Source of the DNA: Streptomyces hiroshimensis | GTDB lineage: Bacteria > Actinomycetota > Actinomycetes > Streptomycetales > Streptomycetaceae | Length of the DNA: 46,541 nucleotides | Direction of reading: 5' to 3' | Assembly (NCBI RefSeq): GCF_014650335.1 | Contig: NZ_BMUT01000005.1 | Span: 159,021-205,561, forward strand | Shown: positions 15,301 through 21,998 of the stretch, piece after piece | Layout: the number at the start of each line of letters is the position of its first letter | Position numbering within the stretch: the first letter of the stretch is position 1 | The notes under the pieces: generated by a model | The model's database searches: none | Told to the model about the DNA's origin: nothing | Seen by the model: the letters and a program-made list of their open reading frames with translations, nothing else | Position numbers and translations under genes: made by a program

Positions 15301-15582
15301 CAGCTCCGGGACCCGAAGGCCGGCGGAGTGACCCCCTCCGGACTGCCCCGCCGAGTGCCCAAGGCCAATCTCATCGAGGGCAAGGCGGCGCAGACGCCGC
15401 AGGGCGGTTCTCAGATTTCCCGTGCCCCGGAGGACATACGCGGCAGGCTCAGCAACCTGCGCCGTGGTGTCCAGCAGGGGCGCACCGTGGGGACGGACAG
15501 CGGTTCGGCCACCACACATGAGCAGTATGAGCAACACGACCAGGGCTTCGGCCCCGGCGGCACCTACGATCAGGAGCGTTAG
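12361..15582 (+). CDS. cvnA: Conservon sensor histidine kinase CvnA (second)
   Basis: A 1073-residue kinase starting at GTG 12361 (AGAGGTTG 8 nt upstream). Architecture follows the first CvnA: TM1 ~63-80, nitrate/nitrite-sensor-like extracellular helices, TM2 ~367-389, HAMP, LDHLATRMRRNGENLLVL, and a HATPase domain ~573-680 with AELLENATTFSSP, EIHDKGIGLT and MGLFVVGRLATRHG. The catalytic half is closely related to CvnA1, while the extracellular domain is clearly diverged, suggesting a different signal. The linker (~776-900) is Gln/Tyr/Glu/Pro-rich with PYEQ/SYEQ repeats. It ends in a conserved tail (SGLPRRVPKANLIEG, then RAPEDIRGRLSNLRRGVQQG) shared with CvnA1. Confidence 0.94.
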   Translation: MTRRKTGAAQQTQDGRGNFTPPSRAAVPPSPSPASSVPETPAPTGGTGGRFSPRNWRVPVRLNAILMIPVIVALVFGGLDVKGSVDTWEEAKDAANTARVVRSAATYAHAVIDERDLTAQPLLQNHPDDPVIKKTRDATDAARAEFDKTVKDMPDTPALRRRMKLFREAEGKLPSLRKNAYKPEMTGVQTEDGYGAIQRPLMAFANELGSGLGTDNVVSYGRMVYAVSLAKAAESLQRSIGTHLLVKPSKDPKEQQLQRTSFSSYYFLEYIARAEYDASGTEDDISRLNDAIATKAKASEQDKVAQAIMAGKTPDQLEKAGITVAGWQDAATAKFDAYRSVEVYLTDKAVDEAEKISSDAQRDAIVNSSIMIVALLLAFFVAGMMARSMSRNMRHLRRAAFDVAEQRLPALVDQLSRTDPGRVDTRVQPIPITTRDEIGEVARAFDQVHREAVRLAAEQALLRGNVNAIFTNLSRRNQSLIEGQLTLITELEEHEADPDQLENLFRLDHLATRMRRNGENLLVLAGEEPGRSWDQPVPLVDVLRAASSEVEAYERIELSGVPDADIHGLAVTDLVHLLAELLENATTFSSPHTKVRVTATRLPDGRLMVEIHDKGIGLTAEDFADINHKLANPPTVDAAISQRMGLFVVGRLATRHGIRVQLRPSGEQAGTTSLVMLPDRITHGGGGEDELSGDDFTVSQMVPDQQQAVPQAAPQAGAVGGRMRTAAELGFDDSRYEQRQEGAPSASLDPVNRSRLREERRAALEAAADNRPLFRDEVPQQPQHEQQPSYDQQQPAYDEQRYDEQGPHRTAEFPALPEQPYEQPYEQSYEQSYEQQQPQHGYPDSGYAEQGYAEAGYPQQQAYAEPEVPTRNDVWQQPGTYQDGGPQGYGADSESLPPADTAQPERVEFDRPGPSTSGSHSLTGSGLPRRATQWQQSESVEEAAGAGEPEQPQQDVSQQPHEGDNADWRSENDERWHRAEQLRDPKAGGVTPSGLPRRVPKANLIEGKAAQTPQGGSQISRAPEDIRGRLSNLRRGVQQGRTVGTDSGSATTHEQYEQHDQGFGPGGTYDQER
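14695..15045 (+). repeat. Gln/Tyr-rich low-complexity coding region
   Basis: Codes a prion-like linker of the second CvnA with repeated short units such as QQPSYDQQQPAYDEQ, tandem PYEQ/SYEQ and GYAEQGYAEAGY. It is enriched in Q, Y, E and P and has no predicted fold. The corresponding region of the first kinase instead has Gly/Pro and 16-residue STSGQ repeats, so the linkers are unrelated in sequence. Confidence 0.7.
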
Positions 15583-15583
15583 T

Positions 15584-16006
15584 GTGAGCCCGATGAGCCA
15601 GGCGGCGCAGAACCTGAACTGGTTGATCACCAGTTTCGTGGAGAACACCCCAGGGGTGTCCCACACCGTCGTGGTCTCCGCCGACGGACTCCTTCTGGCG
15701 ATGTCCGAAGGGTTCCCGAGGGACCGCGCCGACCAGCTGGCGGCCGTCGCCTCCGGCCTGACCTCGCTGACCGCCGGAGCCTCCCGCATCTTCGAAGGCG
15801 GCGCCGTCAACCAGACCGTGGTGGAGATGGAACGAGGCTTCCTCTTCATCATGTCCATCTCCGACGGCTCCTCGCTGGCCGTGCTGGCGCACCCCGAGTG
15901 CGACATCGGCCTCGTCGGCTACGAGATGGCCCTCCTCGTCGACCGCGCGGGCAACGTCCTCACCCCGGACCTCCGCGCCGAACTGCAGGGGAGCCTTCTC
16001 AACTAG
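15584..16006 (+). CDS. cvnB: Roadblock/LC7 protein CvnB (second)
   Basis: A 140-residue Roadblock/LC7 protein, 138 of 140 residues matching CvnB1. The GTG at 15584 is chosen (AGGAG 7 nt upstream), 1 bp after the cvnA2 stop; an in-frame ATG follows three codons later. Its expected role is to form a dimer that contacts the CvnD GTPase. Near identity with the first copy, including silent positions over 188- and 124-bp blocks, suggests recent conversion or strong constraint and means the two CvnBs are probably interchangeable between the complexes. Confidence 0.95.
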   Translation: MSPMSQAAQNLNWLITSFVENTPGVSHTVVVSADGLLLAMSEGFPRDRADQLAAVASGLTSLTAGASRIFEGGAVNQTVVEMERGFLFIMSISDGSSLAVLAHPECDIGLVGYEMALLVDRAGNVLTPDLRAELQGSLLN

Positions 16007-16024
16007 CAAAGAGGCAGTGCGTTT

Positions 16025-16056
16025 CGCGCCACCGCGCCATAGGGTGCGGTGGCGCG
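16025..16056 (+). terminator. Hairpin between cvnB2 and cvnC2
   Basis: A perfect 11-bp stem CGCGCCACCGC / GCGGTGGCGCG with a 10-nt loop, and no T-tract. It lies in the 83-bp gap inside the operon. It could be a partial terminator or an mRNA-stabilising structure that sets the ratio of upstream to downstream products. The first conservon has no equivalent stem. Confidence 0.45.
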
Positions 16057-16089
16057 ACCAGCAGCAGACAGGCACGTTGAGGAGGAGAC

Positions 16090-16614
16090 GTGGCAACGCC
16101 CCCCGGCGGTTACCCGTACGGCAATGATCAGCAGGCTCAGCCTCCGCTGAACCGCTTCAATTTCCCCTCCGCACCAAGCCAGCGTGCGCAGGCGGAGCCG
16201 GCACGGCCACCGCAAGTATCACAGGCGCCTCAGCACCGCAGGGCGTCCTCGTCCCCTTCCGGCGGCAAGCGGAACAATCCGCTGGTCCGCCCCTACGCCA
16301 TGACCGGCGGCCGGACCCGGCCGCGCTACCAGCTCGCCATCGAGGCGCTGGTGCACACCACGGCCCAGCCGGCCCAGCTCCAAGGGCAGTTGCCGGAACA
16401 CCAGCGCATCTGCCACCTGTGCCGCGAGATCAAGTCGGTCGCCGAGATCTCGGCACTACTCACCATCCCCCTCGGCGTCGCCCGAATCCTCGTCGCCGAC
16501 TTGGCGGAGGCCGGACTCGTCGCCATCCATCAGCCCGGCGGCGACGAGTCCGCCGGCGGCCAGCCTGACGTGACACTGCTCGAAAGGGTGCTCAGTGGAC
16601 TTCGGAACCTCTAG
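16090..16614 (+). CDS. cvnC: DUF742 protein CvnC (second)
   Basis: A 174-residue DUF742 protein starting at GTG 16090 with GAGGAGGAG upstream. The first ~65 residues are a Pro/Gln-rich extension (PPGGYPYGNDQQAQPPLNR) missing in CvnC1. The conserved body (LVRPYAMTGGRTRPRYQLAIEALV; RICHLCREIKSVAEISALLTIPLGVARILVADLAEAGLVAIH) is nearly the same as in CvnC1, including the CHLC motif. It overlaps cvnD2 by 20 bp, so the pair is translationally coupled. The different N-terminus may give the two complexes distinct contacts. Confidence 0.94.
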   Translation: MATPPGGYPYGNDQQAQPPLNRFNFPSAPSQRAQAEPARPPQVSQAPQHRRASSSPSGGKRNNPLVRPYAMTGGRTRPRYQLAIEALVHTTAQPAQLQGQLPEHQRICHLCREIKSVAEISALLTIPLGVARILVADLAEAGLVAIHQPGGDESAGGQPDVTLLERVLSGLRNL

Positions 16615-17176
16615 CGGCGAGGCAGCCCGCTCCACCACCTCCGCGAAGATCGTGGTGGCGGGCGGTTTCGGCGTGGGCAAGACCACGTTCGTCGGCGCGG
16701 TCTCGGAGATCAACCCGCTGCGGACCGAAGCCGTCATGACGTCCGCCTCGGCGGGCATCGACGACCTCACCCACGCGCCGGACAAGACCACGACGACCGT
16801 GGCCATGGACTTCGGCCGTATCACCCTGGACCAGGACCTGATCCTGTACCTGTTCGGTACCCCCGGCCAGGACCGCTTCTGGTTCATGTGGGACGACCTG
16901 GTCCGCGGCGCCATCGGCGCCGTCGTCCTCGTCGACACCCGCCGCCTCGCCGACTGCTTCCCCGCGGTCGACTACTTCGAGAACAGCGGCCTGCCCTTCG
17001 TCATCGCCCTCAACGGCTTCGACGGACACCAGCCCTACACGCCGGACGAGGTCCGCGAGGCGCTGCAGATCGGCCCCGACGCGCCGATCATCATTACGGA
17101 CGCCCGCCACCGCAACGAGGCGAAGAGCGCCCTGATCACCCTGGTCGAGCACGCCCTGATGGCGCGCCTTCGGTGA
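16595..17176 (+). CDS. cvnD: Small GTPase CvnD (second)
   Basis: A 193-residue Ras-like GTPase. GGFGVGKTT is the P-loop, TTTVAMDFGRI switch I, FGTPGQDRFWFMW switch II, and NGFD the altered base-recognition motif. The GTG start lies within cvnC2. It differs from CvnD1 by a shorter N-terminus and scattered substitutions, but 16865-17038 is base-identical to 11621-11794. It is the last gene of the operon and is followed by a row of strong hairpins. Confidence 0.95.
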   Translation: MDFGTSSGEAARSTTSAKIVVAGGFGVGKTTFVGAVSEINPLRTEAVMTSASAGIDDLTHAPDKTTTTVAMDFGRITLDQDLILYLFGTPGQDRFWFMWDDLVRGAIGAVVLVDTRRLADCFPAVDYFENSGLPFVIALNGFDGHQPYTPDEVREALQIGPDAPIIITDARHRNEAKSALITLVEHALMARLR

Positions 17177-17177
17177 G

Positions 17178-17196
17178 GCGTCGGTCGCACCGACGC
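17178..17196 (+). terminator. Hairpin after cvnD2
   Basis: GCGTCGGT-CGC-ACCGACGC, a perfect 8-bp stem starting 2 bp after the stop codon; it is followed by A residues rather than T on this strand, so it is probably a 3'-end stabiliser or part of a composite terminator. Confidence 0.45.
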
Positions 17197-17199
17197 AAA

Positions 17200-17242
17200 A
17201 AGGCCCCCGCGGCGCGCTCCTCACGGAGTGTGCGGGGGCCTT
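17200..17242. terminator. Bidirectional terminator hairpin
   Basis: Perfect 11-bp arms AAGGCCCCCGC (17200-17210) and GCGGGGGCCTT (17232-17242), with flanking A/T on both sides, between the convergent cvnD2 and accE genes. Confidence 0.75.
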
Positions 17243-17281
17243 CTGCGTGGCCGGCGCCCGAGCCCGACCGGCGCCGGCATG

Positions 17282-17318
17282 CCGAGAGGGCCCGGGGCAT
17301 CGCCCCGGGCCCTCTCGG
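17282..17318. terminator. Second bidirectional terminator hairpin
   Basis: A perfect 17-bp stem (arms 17282-17298 and 17302-17318, loop of 3) 11 bp from the accE stop codon. It is very stable and most probably terminates the minus-strand pccB-accE operon. Confidence 0.75.
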
Positions 17319-17329
17319 TGTCTTTCGTC

Positions 17330-17527
17330 TCAGCCCTGCCAGCTGTGCGGCGCCCTGAAGCCCGGCGTGCGCTCCAGGCGGCGCCAGACGGCCGTGGTGC
17401 GGCGCGGGCGGGGCGGGGCCGCGTGGGTGTCGGCGGCGGCGGCGCGGGCGAGGAGGACGGCGGTGACGGCCGCGAGCTCCTCGGCGTCGGCCGTGCCCTT
17501 CTCCACGCGTACCAGCGTGTCGTTCAT
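17330..17527 (-). CDS. accE: Acyl-CoA carboxylase epsilon subunit
   Basis: A 65-residue protein (MNDTLVRVEKGTADAEELAAVTAVLLARAAA, ending WRRLERTPGFRAPHSWQG). Its size, the VxxGxAxxEElAALtAvL start and the W/F/R/SW C-terminus are those of the small epsilon subunits of actinobacterial acyl-CoA carboxylases (AccE/PccE), which bind the beta-subunit ring and activate it. The ATG at 17527 has GGGAGA just upstream and lies 11 bp after the pccB stop, so the two are one operon. The biotinylated alpha subunit is encoded elsewhere. Confidence 0.88.
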   Translation of the reverse strand: MNDTLVRVEKGTADAEELAAVTAVLLARAAAADTHAAPPRPRRTTAVWRRLERTPGFRAPHSWQG

Positions 17528-17538
17528 GCGTGTCTCCC

Positions 17539-19122
17539 TTACTGGGGCGGGTTGCCGTGCTTGCGGGAGGGCAGGTCGGCGTGCTTCGTGGCCAGCATGG
17601 CCAGCGAGCGGATCAGCACCTGCCGGGTCTCGACGGGGTCGATCACGTCGTCGATCAGTCCGCGCTCGGCGGCGTAGTACGGGTGCATCAGCTCGGCCTT
17701 GTACTCCTTGACCATGCGCGCCCGCATCGCCTCGGGGTCGTCGGCCTCCGCGATCTGCTTGCGGAAGATCACGTTGGCGGCGCCCTCCGCGCCCATCACC
17801 GCGATCTCGTTGGTCGGCCAGGCGTAGGTCAGGTCCGCGCCGATGGACTGCGAGTCCATGACGATGTACGCGCCGCCGTAGGCCTTGCGCAGGATGACCG
17901 AGATGCGCGGCACCGTGGCGTTGCAGTAGGCGTACAGCAGCTTGGCGCCGTGGCGGATGATTCCACCGTGCTCCTGGTCGACGCCGGGGAGGAAGCCGGG
18001 GACGTCCAGAAGAGTGATGATCGGAATATTGAAGGCGTCGCACATCTGGATGAAGCGCGCGGCCTTCTCGCTGGCCTCGATGTCGAGGACGCCGGCCAGC
18101 GACTGGGGCTGGTTGGCGACGATGCCGACGACCTGGCCGTCCAGCCGGGCGAGGGAGCAGATGATGTTGGTGGCCCAGCGCTCGTGGACCTCCAGGTACT
18201 CGCCCTCGTCGACGATCTCCTCGATGACCTTGCGCATGTCGTACGGGCGGTTGCCGTCGGCGGGCACGAGGTCCAGCAGGGCCTCGCCCAGCCGGTCGGC
18301 GGGGTCCTCGCTCGCGACGCGCGGCGGGTTCTCCCGGTTGTTCTGCGGCAGCAGCGAGAGGAGGTAGCGCACCTCCTCCAGGCACGTCTCCTCGTCGTCG
18401 TACGCGAAGTGCGCGACGCCCGAGGTCTCGGCGTGCACGTCCGCACCGCCGAGGCCGTTCTGGGTGATCTCCTCACCGGTGACGGCGCGGACGACGTCGG
18501 GGCCGGTGATGAACATCTGGGAGGTCTCGCGGACCATGAACACGAAGTCGGTCAGGGCCGGCGAGTAGGCCGCGCCGCCCGCGCAGGGGCCGAGCATCAC
18601 GGAGATCTGCGGGATGACGCCGGAGGCCTTGGTGTTGCGCTGGAAGATGCCGCCGTAGCCGGCCAGGGCGGAGACGCCCTCCTGGATACGGGCACCGGCA
18701 CCGTCGTTCAGCGACACCAGGGGCGCGCCGGCGGCGATGGCCATGTCCATGATCTTGTGGATCTTGGTGGCGTGGGCCTCGCCCAGCGCGCCGCCGAAGA
18801 TCCGGAAGTCGTGCGCGTAGACGAACACGGTCCGGCCGTGCACCGTGCCCCAGCCGGTGATCACACCGTCGGTGTAGGGCTTCTTGCTCTCCAGTCCGAA
18901 CCCCGAGGCGCGGTGCCGGCGCAGCGGCTCCACCTCCGAGAAGGACCCTTCGTCCAGCAGGAGGTCGATACGCTCCCGGGCCGTCAGCTTCCCCTTGGCC
19001 TTCTGGGCCTGGGTCGCCCGCTCGCTCGGACCACGCCGAACCTGCTCGCGAATGGCGTGCAGCTCGGCGACGCGCCCACGGACGTCACTCGCCTCTACGG
19101 GCGCACCTTCGAGATTGCTCAT
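17539..19122 (-). CDS. pccB: Propionyl-CoA carboxylase beta subunit
   Basis: A 527-residue carboxyltransferase of the PccB/AccB type, full length. It has the N-terminal crotonase-like half (GKLTARERIDLLLDEGSF, LGPCAGGAAYSPALTDF) and the C-terminal half (DVPGFLPGVDQEHGGIIRHGAKLLYAY, RKAYGGAYIVMDSQSIGADLTYAWPTNEIAVMGAEGA). The Asp in YIVMDS, at about residue 423, corresponds to the residue known from S. coelicolor PccB to favour propionyl-CoA. It transfers carboxyl from biotin-BCCP to propionyl-CoA to give methylmalonyl-CoA, a polyketide and odd-chain precursor. accE follows. Confidence 0.95.
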   Translation of the reverse strand: MSNLEGAPVEASDVRGRVAELHAIREQVRRGPSERATQAQKAKGKLTARERIDLLLDEGSFSEVEPLRRHRASGFGLESKKPYTDGVITGWGTVHGRTVFVYAHDFRIFGGALGEAHATKIHKIMDMAIAAGAPLVSLNDGAGARIQEGVSALAGYGGIFQRNTKASGVIPQISVMLGPCAGGAAYSPALTDFVFMVRETSQMFITGPDVVRAVTGEEITQNGLGGADVHAETSGVAHFAYDDEETCLEEVRYLLSLLPQNNRENPPRVASEDPADRLGEALLDLVPADGNRPYDMRKVIEEIVDEGEYLEVHERWATNIICSLARLDGQVVGIVANQPQSLAGVLDIEASEKAARFIQMCDAFNIPIITLLDVPGFLPGVDQEHGGIIRHGAKLLYAYCNATVPRISVILRKAYGGAYIVMDSQSIGADLTYAWPTNEIAVMGAEGAANVIFRKQIAEADDPEAMRARMVKEYKAELMHPYYAAERGLIDDVIDPVETRQVLIRSLAMLATKHADLPSRKHGNPPQ

Positions 19123-19234
19123 GCATAGACGGTACGTGGCGAGGACGCCCGGGACTCATGTCGTTTCCATACAACGTCACGCGCCTTTTGGTGGGCAGGC
19201 GTCACAGAGGCTCGCAGCCGCCGGGAGCGGGGGT

Positions 19235-19250
19235 CCCCCCGATAGGGGGG
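19235..19250. other. Small G/C hairpin upstream of pccB
   Basis: CCCCCC-GATA-GGGGGG in the 219-bp gap between the pccB start and the stop of the lyase gene; it may terminate lyase transcription or be part of the pccB leader. No other convincing site is seen in this gap. Confidence 0.3.
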
Positions 19251-19341
19251 TGCTGCTGTAGAGGTTCCACAAAACTCTTGCCTCTGCCCCGTAGGCTGGC
19301 GAACTTGACGAGGCGGGGGCCCCGGACGGCGTCACGCCGGG

Positions 19342-21747
19342 TCATTCCAAGGTCACGGTGCAGCGGTGGGGGGCGCAGGCGGTGCCGGGGGCGACCCGCA
19401 GTCGCAGGCTGTCACCTGTCGACAGGACCCGCACCGTGGCGTCGTGCGCCGTCACCCGGCGCACGGGGCGGTCCCACGTGATCTCGAAAGGTGTTCCGGT
19501 CCGGGACGGTTCGGCCATATGGAGGGTAGCGCTCCGGCCGCGGTCGCGGACGAGCACGGCGGCGGGGGCCGTGACGGCGAGGGCGCCGGCGGCGCCGGGG
19601 GCCCAGAAGGCGGCGGCGGTGAGGCCGAGGGCGGGCAGGTGCGCGGCCTGGCAGGCGGCGGTGTTGGCGAGGAGGGCGAGCCAGGCCTCGTCCTCGGCGC
19701 GCGCGGCCACGGCGCGGGGGCCGGCGCCGGGCATGAGCAGATAGGCGTACGCGGCGTCGGCGGGGTCGGTGCCGTGGGCGTGCCAGAGGGTGACGTAGCG
19801 GCGGGTGAGGGGGTCGGGTGCGCCGCCTGCGTTGATGTCGCGCCAGGCGCCGGTGCGGGCCTCGCGCAGGGCGTGGAGCGGGGCGCCGCCGGGGAGGCGG
19901 GCGGGGAAGACGTAGCCGCCGTGGCCTTCGAGGTGGATCCAGCGGGCGGCTTCGTAGCGGGCGCTCCAGCCGTCGGTGACGGGCTGGGGGACGCCGTCGA
20001 CGAGGAGGGCGGGGGCCCCGTGCGCCCCGAGGTCGCGGTGCTCGACGGTCGTCCCGACCGGGGTGCCGTCGCGCGCGGTGATGCCCGCGCCCAGGCACAC
20101 GACGGCGTCCGCGGCGAAGATCCAGGCCTTGCGGGCCTCCAGGGTGGAGGAGAGCCCCTTGAGGTGCTGGCCGACGACGGCGAACTCGCCGTCCGTCACT
20201 CCTCCGACCCAGCGCACGGCGGGCCGGGGCTCGCCCCATGCGCCGCCCTCGTTGTCGGCGAGCCGCTTGGCGGAGGCCGTGGTGCCGGGCATCCGGTAGG
20301 GATCGGCGGTGGGCCAGAAGGCGTCCGTGTACGGGGCGCCGTCGCCCGCGCGCCACCAGGAGAGCATTCCGGCGCCGGTGTGCCAGCCGCGCGGGTGCTC
20401 GCCGTTGCCGTTCTCGTAGTGGGCGATGCGCTCGGAGGCCATGGCGAGGCCGGCCGTCCAGCCGGGGCGGCGGTGCACGGCGCGGTCCATGGCGGGGAAG
20501 AGGCGGTGCCCCACGGGGGCGGGTGCGGGCGGTACGGGGCTCGCGCAGGCGGCGGCGAGCCGGGCGAGGTCGGCGACGGCGAGCGCGGGGTCGGTGAGCA
20601 GCGGGAGGGTGGTGTCGCGGGCGGCCCAGCCCTTGATCATCGCGTGCCAGCGGGTGCGTTCGGCCGGGCTCGCGCTGCCGGCCAGGAGAGCGACGGCGGC
20701 GATGAGGGCGTGGCCGCGCTGGTGGTCGCTCTGCTGCACGCGGCCGGGGTCGGCGCTCTGCAGGCCGCGGCTGACGGCGCGGCCGGAGACGGCGTCCATG
20801 ACGAGCCCGTCGTGGATCAGGGGTGCGTACGCCTTCTCGACGCTGTCGTAGGCGGTCTGCCGGGCCGGGTCGGTGATCTCCCAGGGGGAGCCGCGGAGCA
20901 GGGCGAGGAGCCGGCCGAGTCCGTCGAGCAGCACCTGGCCGTACGTGCCGGAGTAGGCGACGTGGGTGTGCTGGACGAAGGAGCCGTCGGCGTAGAGGCC
21001 GTCGCCGCGGGTCACGTAGGGGAAGACGGGCGAGAGGGCGTCGCGGGCGAGGGCGGTCTTGGCGGCGGAGGCACCGAGGATGCCGCGAAGGGCGACGACG
21101 CGGCACAGGTCGACGCGGTTGGCGCCGGTGCTGGTGCCGGTGTAGTCGCCGAGCATCGCGTCGGGGACGAAGTGGTCGACGGCGGCGAGGAAGGCGGTGC
21201 GCCGTGCGGCGCCGGCCTCGTCGTGCAGGAGGGTGAGGCTGTCGAGGAGGAGCCTGGGGCTGCCGATCTGCCACTCCCACCAGTTGCCGTAGCGCGTGGT
21301 GGCGGGGTGGTAGACGCGGGCGTGGACGTGGTCGAGCCCGGCGAGGGTGTCGGCGGCCAGGGCGGGGTCGCCGGTCAGCCCTGTGCCGGGCTGGGCGTAG
21401 GCCTGGGCCATGGTGTGCAGGCGGGCGTAGCTGCGGGTGATGCCGGAGGGCGGGTCGAAGGGGGCGTCGGGCCACAGCGAGGCGGGGCCGGGGGCCATGC
21501 CGGTGCGGTAGGTGCGGGCGAGGTCCCCGGTGCGGCGCAGCGCGGTGGCGTAGGGCTCGGCGGCGGGGTCGAAGCCGGTGCCGAGCATGAGGCCGCGCCA
21601 GCGGGCGCGGAGGGCGGCGAAGGCGGCCTCGTCGTCGGCGCGGGCCGTCCCGGTGGTGAGGCCGAGGAGGGTGCCGGCGACGGACGCGGCGAGGAATCCT
21701 CTGCGGGACCAGGCGGACGGCAGGGGTGCGGCGGAACCGGACAGCAC
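19342..21747 (-). CDS. Polysaccharide lyase family 8 protein, Tat-exported
   Basis: An 801-residue secreted lyase. The GTG at 21747 is chosen because GGGAGGA lies about 6 nt upstream; an ATG 75 bp further out adds a Pro/His-rich leader. Residues ~15-37 are a Tat signal (SRRGFLAASVAGTLLGL, cleavage after ARA). The alpha/alpha-toroid carries the aromatic patch NWWEW (~155-159), catalytic Asn in TGANRVD (~210) and His/Tyr in HTHVAYSGTY (~260/269). The 50- and 9-residue spacings match the Asn/His/Tyr triad of hyaluronate lyase. The C-terminal half is the beta-sandwich. It cleaves uronic-acid glycans (hyaluronan, chondroitin or xanthan); the exact substrate is unclear. It appears monocistronic. 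Confidence 0.9.
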   Translation of the reverse strand: MLSGSAAPLPSAWSRRGFLAASVAGTLLGLTTGTARADDEAAFAALRARWRGLMLGTGFDPAAEPYATALRRTGDLARTYRTGMAPGPASLWPDAPFDPPSGITRSYARLHTMAQAYAQPGTGLTGDPALAADTLAGLDHVHARVYHPATTRYGNWWEWQIGSPRLLLDSLTLLHDEAGAARRTAFLAAVDHFVPDAMLGDYTGTSTGANRVDLCRVVALRGILGASAAKTALARDALSPVFPYVTRGDGLYADGSFVQHTHVAYSGTYGQVLLDGLGRLLALLRGSPWEITDPARQTAYDSVEKAYAPLIHDGLVMDAVSGRAVSRGLQSADPGRVQQSDHQRGHALIAAVALLAGSASPAERTRWHAMIKGWAARDTTLPLLTDPALAVADLARLAAACASPVPPAPAPVGHRLFPAMDRAVHRRPGWTAGLAMASERIAHYENGNGEHPRGWHTGAGMLSWWRAGDGAPYTDAFWPTADPYRMPGTTASAKRLADNEGGAWGEPRPAVRWVGGVTDGEFAVVGQHLKGLSSTLEARKAWIFAADAVVCLGAGITARDGTPVGTTVEHRDLGAHGAPALLVDGVPQPVTDGWSARYEAARWIHLEGHGGYVFPARLPGGAPLHALREARTGAWRDINAGGAPDPLTRRYVTLWHAHGTDPADAAYAYLLMPGAGPRAVAARAEDEAWLALLANTAACQAAHLPALGLTAAAFWAPGAAGALAVTAPAAVLVRDRGRSATLHMAEPSRTGTPFEITWDRPVRRVTAHDATVRVLSTGDSLRLRVAPGTACAPHRCTVTLE

Positions 21748-21885
21748 GGCGGGTCCTCCCGGGGCGCGTGGAGCGGGGCGGTGCGGACGGTGCGGGACGG
21801 TGCCGGAGGCACACCGTGGCACGGGGCGGGAAGGCGCGGCAATGCCCCGGCGGTGGTGTCGGCCGGAAAATCACCCTCCATAGAT

Positions 21886-21942
21886 GTTGAATGTTTAACC
21901 AACCCGCGCTACGGTGATGCCGAATCAAGTTGAACTTTCAAC
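21886..21942 (+). promoter_or_regulatory. yceI promoter with two palindromic operators
   Basis: GTTGAA-TG-TTTAAC (21886-21899, one mismatch) and GTTGAA-CT-TTCAAC (21929-21942, perfect) are 43 bp apart. Between them, -35 TTGAAT (21887-21892), a 17-bp spacer and -10 TACGGT (21910-21915) form a good promoter. One palindrome covers the -35, the other sits just past the expected start. The shape and spacing are typical of MarR-family operators; no MarR gene is in the window. Confidence 0.7.
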
Positions 21943-21998
21943 GAGATCACCCCGCGCCGGGTCCCCGGCCGACCGGATCCTCGACCAAGGAGCACACC

